A DNA stretch of 16,868 nucleotides from Methylococcaceae bacterium (GTDB taxonomy: Bacteria; Pseudomonadota; Gammaproteobacteria; Methylococcales; Methylomonadaceae): assembly GCA_005779525.1 (NCBI GenBank), contig SXIZ01000157.1, forward strand, positions 1 through 16,868. The letters are read 5' to 3'. The notes under the pieces are model-generated. The model worked only from the letters and a program-made list of their open reading frames with translations, searched no databases and was not told the origin of the DNA. The position numbers and the translations under genes were made by a program. This document shows positions 7,315 through 13,625 of the stretch, in pieces (the stretch's first letter is position 1; every line of letters starts with the position of its first letter).

Positions 7315-7340
7315 CAACCTAACCTCAGTGGGTTGGGTTG
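7315..7340 (+). terminator. Hairpin 2 downstream of the dienelactone hydrolase gene
   Basis: CAACCTAACC (7315-7324) pairs with GGTTGGGTTG (7331-7340) over ten base pairs, one of them G-T, around the loop TCAGTG. In tandem with hairpin 1 it probably insulates the flrBC promoter from read-through. Confidence 0.5.
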
Positions 7341-7478
7341 TTGTCAAACGCACCCACTCTGCGCAAACTGCCTAAATCCCTGCTTAGCGTCAACGATAAC
7401 GGCAAAATTTCGAGATTGCAGGGCGCGAGCTTGAAATTATTTTTCTTAAGGTATTGTTTGTAAATATTTTATTTTTTT

Positions 7479-7494
7479 TGGTTTGTTTTTTGCT
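7479..7494 (+). promoter_or_regulatory. Sigma-54 promoter of flrBC
   Basis: TGGTTTGTTTTTTGCT matches the -24/-12 consensus TGGCACG-N4-TTGCW: GG (7480-7481) and GC (7492-7493) at the obligatory 10-base spacing, a complete TTGCT at -12, and G at the end of the -24 box. The start of transcription would be near 7505. This rules out the TTG at 7483 as flrB start and fits the known sigma-54/FlrA control of flrBC in Vibrio-type hierarchies. Confidence 0.65.
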
Positions 7495-7530
7495 GAATGC
7501 TTAATAAACAACTTTGCATGGCGTTTATTT

Positions 7531-8766
7531 ATGCACACTTTAGACATCCAAATGAAAACTGAACAACTCACCGATGCCTTTCATACCTTCAACCAGTTAT
7601 CGCAAAATTTGGTTGATTCTTATAGGCTTTTGGAAGAGCAGGTAGCAAAACTCACGCAAGAGCTAGCCGCAGCGCGAAGTGAACGGCTTAAAACCCTAAT
7701 GGAAAAAGAAAAGTTAGCAGCGCGTTTACAGTCAATTCTTGCCGCCCTCCCGGCCGCGGTCTTAGTTCTGAATGATGATGAACTGGTCGTGGACTGTAAT
7801 CCCGTGGCAGTCGAGTTTTTAGGGGAACCTTTGCTACAGCAATCTTGGCAGCATTTAAAAAACAAGAGACTCACAGCTGTGCCCAATAATCCGCATGAAT
7901 GGCTGTTAGCCAACGGCAAGTTAGTCAGCCTAACACGCAACGGCTTGGCCCAAGGGGGGCAGTTGCTGCTGCTCTCCGATGTCAGTGAGTTACGATCTTT
8001 ACAGGATTTGTTGAGTCGGCAACAACAACTTTCTGCAATGGGGGAAATGATGGCGTCGATGGCCCACCAAGTGCGCACTCCCTTATCGACAGCGATTTTA
8101 TATGCGTCCCAATTGGGCAAACCTGCCGTGCAAGAAGGCAAACGGCAAGTTTTTGCCGCCAAAATTTTAGAACGCTTGCATCATTTAGATCGGCAGGTTA
8201 ACGATATGCTGTTATTTGCGAAAGAGGGGCGTTTAGAAATGGAAAGCTTTTCGTTGAGTCTCCTACTTGCGCGTTTACAAGACGTCATGGCGGACTATAC
8301 CTTAAGTGGCTTAATAGAATTTTCAATTGAGAATTATGCGTTAGAGGATGAGGTTTGCGGCAATTTGGATGCTTTACAAGGCGCACTGATGAATTTATTG
8401 AAAAATGCTATTGATGCTGTCATTGGTGGAGGAAGCATTAAATTGCGTATTTTACCTGTGGAGTGTGGTTTGCTGGTTTCCATCCAGGACGATGGCATGG
8501 GGATGGAAAGCGAGGCGCAACAAAAAATATTTGAGCCGTTTTTTACCACCAAAGTCAATGGCATGGGCTTGGGGCTTGCGGTTGTTGCCAGTGTGATCAA
8601 AGCCCATGGGGGAGAAATTCAGTGCACATCCGCTAAAGGTGAAGGCACAGAGTTTTCCATATTTTTACCGTTGACGTCTGACTTACAACATCCCTTAGCC
8701 AGTCATTTTTCAGCCCAAGTTTTTCCTGTGAGTGGAGGTGAGTCATGCCACAATATGATGTGTTAA
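7531..8766 (+). CDS. flrB: Flagellar sensor histidine kinase FlrB/FleS
   Basis: Soluble histidine kinase that phosphorylates FlrC to switch on mid-stage flagellar genes. From the ATG at 7531 it has 411 residues and no membrane segment. In order: an N-terminal helical region (EQLTDAFHTFNQLSQNLVDS, typical of FleS/FlrB), a coiled coil, a PAS-like domain (about 66-150), the H box MAHQVRTPLS with His179, the N box LMNLLKNAIDAV with Asn292, DDGMGM, FEPFFTTK and GMGLGLA (from 344). The frame extends to a TTG at 7483 that lies inside the sigma-54 promoter, so the start must be 7531 or the ATG at 7552; neither has a strong SD. The 3' end overlaps flrC by 22 bp. No flrA/fleQ is present just upstream. 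Confidence 0.88.
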   Translation: MHTLDIQMKTEQLTDAFHTFNQLSQNLVDSYRLLEEQVAKLTQELAAARSERLKTLMEKEKLAARLQSILAALPAAVLVLNDDELVVDCNPVAVEFLGEPLLQQSWQHLKNKRLTAVPNNPHEWLLANGKLVSLTRNGLAQGGQLLLLSDVSELRSLQDLLSRQQQLSAMGEMMASMAHQVRTPLSTAILYASQLGKPAVQEGKRQVFAAKILERLHHLDRQVNDMLLFAKEGRLEMESFSLSLLLARLQDVMADYTLSGLIEFSIENYALEDEVCGNLDALQGALMNLLKNAIDAVIGGGSIKLRILPVECGLLVSIQDDGMGMESEAQQKIFEPFFTTKVNGMGLGLAVVASVIKAHGGEIQCTSAKGEGTEFSIFLPLTSDLQHPLASHFSAQVFPVSGGESCHNMMC

Positions 8767-10145
8767 TTGTTGAAGATGACCTCGCCTTGCGTGAGGCATT
8801 GAGTGATACCTTAGAAATCGAAGGTTTTCAAGTGATTACGGCTGCTAATGGTACCGAAGCCTTGAGTAAAATGCACAAACATCAATTTCGACTAGTCGTC
8901 AGTGATGTGCACATGCCTGTGATGGACGGTTTGGAATTACTGCAAAATATTCAAGGACATAAAATCCAAACGCCTGTGCTGTTGATGACGGCTTACGGCA
9001 CGATTCCTAAAGCGGTCGCGGCTATGCAAGTTGGTGCAGTCGATTATTTGATTAAACCCTTTGAAGCCCAAGTGCTGGTAGACAAAGTCAACAGCTTTAT
9101 CAAAGCAGGCCTTCCAGCGGCCAACGATCAAATTGTTCAGGATGTAGGAATGCAAAAACTGTATGCCATGATTGCTCGCGTAGCGAAAACCGAGGTCACC
9201 GTATTGCTGCAAGGCGAAAGTGGTTGTGGCAAAGAAGTGGTCGCTCAATATATTCATCGACATTCTCTGTACCACAAAGGACCCTTTGTGGCTCTAAATT
9301 GTGCGGCTATTCCAGAAAATATGTTGGAAGCCATGCTCTTTGGCTATGAAAAAGGTGCGTTTACTGGCGCTGTACAGAGTATGCCTGGAAAATTTGAACA
9401 AGCACAAGGTGGAACCTTGCTTTTAGATGAGGTTTCCGAAATGGACTTACAGTTACAAGCAAAATTATTACGGGTTTTGCAGGAGCGCGAAGTAGAGCGC
9501 TTAGGAAGTCAGCGTAAAATTGTACTCAACGTCAGAATTTTGGCGACTACCAATCGTAAATTGAAAGCAGAGGTGGAAGCAGGGCGTTTTCGTGAGGACT
9601 TGTACTATCGCTTAAGCGTATTTCCCATCGAAATTCCGCCGTTACGACAACGCACAGGCGATATTTTGCCCCTAGCCCAAGATTTATTGCAACGTCATGC
9701 TGAGAGTGGCAAAAAACTACCGACATTTACTCCGGCCGCTATTGATAAGCTGATGAGTTATGCTTGGCAGGGCAATGTGCGCGAGCTGGAAAATGTGTTG
9801 CAACGTGCGCTGATTTTGCATGAAAACGGCAAAATCACTGCTGAGGATTTGATTTTAGAAACTAATGCTTCGATTTTACCCGTGATACCTCCGTCCCCAG
9901 CTCTGAATTATGCTAATAGTTATGATTATGACGCTTTGCTGCAGGAAAGCGTCAAATTACCGTTAGATGCAGGGGGTCATCTTGACGCTGGCGTGCGTCA
10001 TGTGGAGGAACAAATGATTTTACAAACCTTGCATGATAATCAAGGTAGCCGCAAAATGACCGCAAAACAGCTAGGAATCAGTGATAGAACCCTGCGCTAC
10101 AAGATCGCGCGGATGCGTGAAGCGGGTATTAGCTTACCCAGTTAA
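8745..10145 (+). CDS. flrC: Flagellar sigma-54-dependent response regulator FlrC/FleR
   Basis: NtrC-type activator of sigma-54 flagellar promoters (466 residues). The receiver domain (1-120) has the acidic pair ED-D at 10-12, phospho-acceptor Asp54 (VVSDVHMPVMDG) and Lys104 (YLIKPF). The AAA+ domain has Walker A GESGCGKE (157-164; Cys in the usual Thr/Ser position), the sigma-54-contacting loop GAFTGA (204-209) and Walker B GGTLLLDEVSEM (222-233). A Fis-type HTH ends the protein (SRKMTAKQLGISDRTLRYKI). The start has a strong Shine-Dalgarno (GGAGG, 8734-8738, six bases before ATG) inside the end of flrB, so the pair is translationally coupled. All residues needed for activation are intact. Its likely first target is the sigma-54 promoter at 10149-10163. 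Confidence 0.93.
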   Translation: MPQYDVLIVEDDLALREALSDTLEIEGFQVITAANGTEALSKMHKHQFRLVVSDVHMPVMDGLELLQNIQGHKIQTPVLLMTAYGTIPKAVAAMQVGAVDYLIKPFEAQVLVDKVNSFIKAGLPAANDQIVQDVGMQKLYAMIARVAKTEVTVLLQGESGCGKEVVAQYIHRHSLYHKGPFVALNCAAIPENMLEAMLFGYEKGAFTGAVQSMPGKFEQAQGGTLLLDEVSEMDLQLQAKLLRVLQEREVERLGSQRKIVLNVRILATTNRKLKAEVEAGRFREDLYYRLSVFPIEIPPLRQRTGDILPLAQDLLQRHAESGKKLPTFTPAAIDKLMSYAWQGNVRELENVLQRALILHENGKITAEDLILETNASILPVIPPSPALNYANSYDYDALLQESVKLPLDAGGHLDAGVRHVEEQMILQTLHDNQGSRKMTAKQLGISDRTLRYKIARMREAGISLPS

Positions 10146-10148
10146 ATT

Positions 10149-10163
10149 TGGCTTGAAATATGC
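10149..10163 (+). promoter_or_regulatory. Sigma-54 promoter of fliE
   Basis: TGGCTTGAAATATGC matches TGGCACG-N4-TTGC at eight of eleven defined positions, with GG (10150-10151) and GC (10162-10163) exactly ten bases apart. It starts 3 bp after the flrC stop and 46 bp before the fliE ATG; transcription would begin near 10175. fliE operons of this flagellar type are classical FlrC/FleR targets. Confidence 0.7.
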
Positions 10164-10194
10164 TTGCTTATATTAAAACGATAGAGGTACACCC

Positions 10195-10515
10195 ATGAGC
10201 ACCATGAATATAGACCAAATTTTAGCGCAAATGCGCAGCATGAGTATCGAGGCCCAAAATAAACCCGCGGCCCCGGTGACTTCTGCTGATAATAGTGATT
10301 TTGCCAGTATGTTAAAACAGTCGATTGAATCGGTTAATGAAATGCAACAAACCGCCGGAAAATTGTCACGCGATTTTGAAATTGGGGATACCAATGTCAG
10401 TTTGGCGGAAGTGATGATTGCTTCCCAAAAAGCGGATGTTTCGTTTCAGGCGATGTTACAGGTACGTAATAAATTAGTTGATGCCTATAAAGACGTCATG
10501 AATATGCCAATGTAA
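10195..10515 (+). CDS. fliE: Flagellar hook-basal body protein FliE
   Basis: Small periplasmic rod-adaptor protein joining the MS ring to the proximal rod; exported through the flagellar type III apparatus, so no signal peptide. The 106 residues have the family pattern: a variable N-terminus, DFASMLKQSIESVNEMQQTA in the middle, NVSLAEVMIASQKADVSFQA, and the typical ending VRNKLVDAYKDVMNMPM. The start ATG follows GAGG (10184-10187) at seven bases; an in-frame ATG three codons later is an alternative. First gene after the sigma-54 promoter; a 156-bp gap separates it from fliF, longer than any other gap in the flagellar cluster. Confidence 0.92.
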   Translation: MSTMNIDQILAQMRSMSIEAQNKPAAPVTSADNSDFASMLKQSIESVNEMQQTAGKLSRDFEIGDTNVSLAEVMIASQKADVSFQAMLQVRNKLVDAYKDVMNMPM

Positions 10516-10519
10516 ACTT

Positions 10520-10546
10520 TAAAACTAATCCACGCTAAGTGCATAA
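10520..10546 (+). promoter_or_regulatory. Weak sigma-28-like candidate upstream of fliF
   Basis: In the fliE-fliF gap, TAAA (10520-10523), 15 bases, then GTGCATAA (10539-10546) resembles the FliA consensus TAAA-N15-GCCGATAA, with an exact -35 and five of eight -10 bases. The known hierarchy does not require a FliA promoter here and read-through from the fliE promoter is enough, so this is tentative. Confidence 0.2.
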
Positions 10547-10671
10547 CAAAAAAACACGGGCAACCTAATGCTGCATTTCAGAAAGCGCGGAATTTGCATC
10601 TATACTATACATATTCCCTTACCCTCAAAGTTGCCTAAACGTTAGAAGCGCAGTAACTGTAAAATACTAAC

Positions 10672-12462
10672 ATGAGCGAACAAGACATTATTCCAAGTGA
10701 AGCAACACAGCTACCTGAACAGGTAGGGGCTAAGTTGCATCCGGCGTTAAGAGAATTGTCCAAGCTGACCTCCATTAGACAGTTTGGGTTGATGCTTGGA
10801 CTCGCCTTAAGCGTTGCTATTGGGGTGGCAGTGGTTTTATGGTCGCAAAAACCTACCTACGATGTCTTGTTTACCAGCCTAAACGAAACCAATTCTGCTG
10901 AAATTTTGGAGGTACTTAAAAAAAGCGGTATCGATTATAAAATCGATGACCGTTCTGGGGCCATTTTGGTGGCTCCCGAGAAAGTACGCGAGCTCAAAAT
11001 GCAATTAGCCTCGCAAGGCTTACCTAAAATTGAAAAGAAAGCCATCGAAGAAGGTGGTGGTTATGCCTTGTTGGATAAAGAGCAGGGCTTTGGAACCAGC
11101 AAAGGCGTCGAGCAAGTCAGATTTCAACGGGCCTTAGAAGGTGAAATTGCACGTACCATTATGGCTATCCAAAATGTACAAGGTGCTAAAGTTTTAATTG
11201 CCGCGCCTAAGCAATCAGTCTTTGTCCGTGAACACAAAAAGCCCAGTGCTTCCGTCACCGTCACTATGGCGAAAGGGACTGCCTTAGACAAAAGTCAGGT
11301 GGATTCTATTGTGCATCTGGTAGCCTCAAGTGTCCCTTTGTTAGAACCCGAGCAAGTCACAGTTGTGGATCAATTGGGGCGCTTTCTCAATAAAAAGCCT
11401 GATGCTGAAAGTGAGATGAGCAATGTCACCAATAAACAATTTGAATATAAGAAAAACATTGAAGATCATCTGATTGAACGCATAGGTAATATCTTGTCAC
11501 CTATCGTCGGCAACGATGGGATGAGTGCGCAGGTTTCGGCGGATGTCGACTTCACGATGACCGAGAAAACTCAGGAATTGTTTAACCCGGATCTCCCTGC
11601 GTTACGCAGTGAACAAGTTAACGAAGAAAAAAGTATCAATAATCCGGTGCAAGGGGTGCCTGGTGCCTTGTCCAATCAACCTCCACCCGCTGGGGTCGCA
11701 CCGGAACTTGCTGTGGGTAGTGGTTCGGATAAACCCGTTCCGGTGACTGAGAGCAAAGGGGCAACCCGCAATTATGAATTAGACAAAACTATTACCCACA
11801 CCAAAATGCCTGCCGTAGAATTGCGACGTTTATCTGTGGCGGTGGTGGTAGATAATCGGCAGATCAAGCAAGGCGATACTTGGGTCAGTCAGCCCTACTC
11901 GCAAGAAGAAATTCTCCGCTTTACCGATTTGGTCAAACAAGCTGTAGGTTTCAGTGCCAGCCGTGGTGATCAAGTGACGGTGACCAATGCCGCATTTAGA
12001 GTGATTGATGATCAAGGTGCTGTCACATCAGCGGTTTGGGATCAACCGTGGTTTATGGACGCCATGAAGCAAGTCATGGCCGCTTTAGTCGTGCTATTCT
12101 TAGTGTTTGGCGTGCTACGTCCTACGATGCGTGGCTTAGTCGCTCGTAGTGAGGAAGAACAGAAAGCTGCGGCCTTAGCGGCTGCCGAGGCCGCGGCCGC
12201 GGCTATTGGTGGGGTGGTAAAATTTGATGAGAATGGAAATCCTGTTGCTGTGCCTATTGCAGAACCCGAAGAACCCGCCGCCGAGGAGGAAGCAGAGGAG
12301 GAACAATTAGCCTTAACGCAAGAAGTTGAAGATTTGCTCTTGTTAGAATCGCCGCAAAGTTATGAAAAACGTTTGGAATATGTACGTAAGTTAGTTGATG
12401 AAGACCCTAAATTAGTCGCTTTAGTTGTTAAATTATGGATCCAAGATGATGGAAAAGGTTAA
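10672..12462 (+). CDS. fliF: Flagellar MS-ring protein FliF
   Basis: Forms the membrane MS ring, the base on which the export gate and FliG rotor assemble. The 596 residues show a first transmembrane segment (about 38-58), the YscJ/FliF ring-building domain (from PTYDVLFTSLNETNSAEILE, 61-80), the central periplasmic domains with a proline/glycine-rich loop (GVPGALSNQPPPAGVAP), a second transmembrane segment (about 468-485), and a cytoplasmic tail. The tail has an unusually alanine- and glutamate-rich linker (about 495-555) and then the FliG-binding segment YEKRLEYVRKLV...VVKLWIQ (564-591). No strong Shine-Dalgarno precedes the ATG. The stop (12460-12462) lies inside the next small gene, which repeats this FliG-binding segment in another frame. 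Confidence 0.95.
   Translation: MSEQDIIPSEATQLPEQVGAKLHPALRELSKLTSIRQFGLMLGLALSVAIGVAVVLWSQKPTYDVLFTSLNETNSAEILEVLKKSGIDYKIDDRSGAILVAPEKVRELKMQLASQGLPKIEKKAIEEGGGYALLDKEQGFGTSKGVEQVRFQRALEGEIARTIMAIQNVQGAKVLIAAPKQSVFVREHKKPSASVTVTMAKGTALDKSQVDSIVHLVASSVPLLEPEQVTVVDQLGRFLNKKPDAESEMSNVTNKQFEYKKNIEDHLIERIGNILSPIVGNDGMSAQVSADVDFTMTEKTQELFNPDLPALRSEQVNEEKSINNPVQGVPGALSNQPPPAGVAPELAVGSGSDKPVPVTESKGATRNYELDKTITHTKMPAVELRRLSVAVVVDNRQIKQGDTWVSQPYSQEEILRFTDLVKQAVGFSASRGDQVTVTNAAFRVIDDQGAVTSAVWDQPWFMDAMKQVMAALVVLFLVFGVLRPTMRGLVARSEEEQKAAALAAAEAAAAAIGGVVKFDENGNPVAVPIAEPEEPAAEEEAEEEQLALTQEVEDLLLLESPQSYEKRLEYVRKLVDEDPKLVALVVKLWIQDDGKG
12361..12444 (+). repeat. FliG-binding tail repeat, copy A (in FliF)
   Basis: Codes for FliF residues 564-591, starting YEKRLEYVRKLV and ending VVKLWIQ. 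Copy B at 12533-12616 is 18 of 28 residues identical and begins 172 bases downstream, a distance not divisible by three, so the two copies are in different frames. Confidence 0.85.
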
Positions 12463-12631
12463 ACAATCCCCGAATATAAAGCCAGCTTCAACAGTTCAGA
12501 GCAGCGATGCGAATAAACTTCAAGAGCCTAGCTATGCAAAACGTCTCGCCCATGTGCGTAAATTGGTCAACGATAATCCTGCACTCGCCGCGCGGGTAGT
12601 GAAGCAATGGATACAAAGCAATGACAACTGA
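12446..12631 (+). CDS. Mini-gene encoding a second FliF-type FliG-binding tail
   Basis: A 61-codon frame (ATG at 12446, or 60 from the adjacent ATG at 12449) that overlaps the fliF end by 17 bp and the fliG start by 11 bp. A polar, disordered-looking N-terminus (MMEKVKQSPNIKPAS) leads to YAKRLAHVRKLVNDNPALAA and VVKQWIQSNDN, a diverged copy of the FliF C-terminal segment known to bind the FliG N-terminal domain. Differences are spread along the whole repeat and many are conservative (D/N, E/D), and the key hydrophobics and tryptophan are kept, so it appears selected rather than decaying. A GGA (12438-12440) lies five to eight bases before the two ATGs. It has no membrane segment and would be a free cytoplasmic FliG ligand. 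Alternatives are a FliF extension reached by a +1 shift near the fliF stop, a coupling cistron for fliG, or a sequencing frameshift. Confidence 0.62.
   Translation: MMEKVKQSPNIKPASTVQSSDANKLQEPSYAKRLAHVRKLVNDNPALAARVVKQWIQSNDN
12533..12616 (+). repeat. FliG-binding tail repeat, copy B (in the mini-gene)
   Basis: Starts YAKRLAHVRKLV and ends VVKQWIQ; aligned without gaps to copy A at 12361-12444, 18 of 28 residues are the same. Being directly next to fliG, and overlapping its start as fliF ends often do, it may be the ancestral fliF 3' end, with copy A the newer one. Confidence 0.8.
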
Positions 12632-13625
12632 AATCGGCTTAAATCAAAGTGAGCGTGCCTCGTTGCTGCTTTTGGCGTTAGGTCAAGACCGAGCCGCGGC
12701 AATTCTCAAACATATGGGACCCAAGGAAGTGCAACTGATTGGGTCAACCATGGCAACATTGAAAAACATCACGCCAGAAATGGTGGATGTGGTGCTTGAG
12801 GAATTTATCTCGCAAGTCAAAAGCTTTACCACCTTAGGCATGGATTCGGATGAATATATCCGCAATATGCTGACAACGGCCTTAGGTGCAGATAAAGCGG
12901 GCAATATTATTGACCGAATCCTCTTGGGAGCAAATAGTAAAGGGATAGAGCAATTGAAATGGATGGATTCGCGCTCGATTGCGGATTTAATTCGCTTAGA
13001 GCATCCGCAAATCGTAGCGATTATTTTGTCGTTATTAGATGCCGATCAAGCGGCGCAAGTTTTAAGTTTCCTCCCGCCAAATACCCATGCAGATTTAATT
13101 ATGCGGATCGCAACCCTGGAAAGTGTGCAGCCTGCAGCGTTACGTGAGCTGGATGAGATTATGGAAAAACAACTCTCAGGCAGTGAAAGTTCCAAAGCTT
13201 CCAGTCTCGGTGGTATTGATACCGTAGCGAATATCTTGAACTTCCTGGATAGTAGCATCAACGATACCTTGATGGATGAAATTGTGCAGACCAGTGCAGC
13301 GCTGGCGCAACAAATTCAAGACAAAATGTTTGTGTTTGAAGATTTGGTTAATATCGATAACCGTGGTATTCAAACCTTGTTGCGTGAAGTTTCTACCGAC
13401 CAATTGCTCTTGGCTTTACGAGGTGTGGACGATACCGTTAAAGAAAAAATCTTTTCCAATATGTCAAAACGTGCTGCCGAAATGCTGCGTGATGACTTAG
13501 AGGCTTCTGCTCCGGCTAAACTGAGTGATGTTGAAACTGCGCAAAAAGAAATCTTAGCGATTGCCAAACGTATGGCAGATGCGGGTGAAATCGTCTTAGG
13601 TGGAGGAGGTGATGAACTTGTCTAA
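12621..13625 (+). CDS. fliG: Flagellar motor switch protein FliG
   Basis: Cytoplasmic rotor protein that links the MS ring to the C ring and contacts the stator for torque. The 334 residues cover the usual three domains: the N-terminal FliF-binding domain (1-105), the middle domain with EHPQ (127-130), the MFVFEDL motif (236-242), and the C-terminal torque helix with the conserved charges around KRAAEMLRDDLE (Arg284, Arg290, Asp291, Asp292). Length is normal for the family. The ATG overlaps the mini-gene's stop by 11 bp and has no good Shine-Dalgarno of its own, so translation probably depends on ribosomes arriving from upstream. The 3' end overlaps fliH by 14 bp. Confidence 0.95.
   Translation: MTTEIGLNQSERASLLLLALGQDRAAAILKHMGPKEVQLIGSTMATLKNITPEMVDVVLEEFISQVKSFTTLGMDSDEYIRNMLTTALGADKAGNIIDRILLGANSKGIEQLKWMDSRSIADLIRLEHPQIVAIILSLLDADQAAQVLSFLPPNTHADLIMRIATLESVQPAALRELDEIMEKQLSGSESSKASSLGGIDTVANILNFLDSSINDTLMDEIVQTSAALAQQIQDKMFVFEDLVNIDNRGIQTLLREVSTDQLLLALRGVDDTVKEKIFSNMSKRAAEMLRDDLEASAPAKLSDVETAQKEILAIAKRMADAGEIVLGGGGDELV

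Noticed and set aside
7378..7427. CCCTGC...GCAGGG inverted repeat upstream of flrB
   Set aside because: Only six bases per arm with a wide gap; expected by chance.
7620..8162. Minus-strand 180-codon open frame
   Set aside because: Antisense shadow of flrB, whose kinase motifs are unambiguous.
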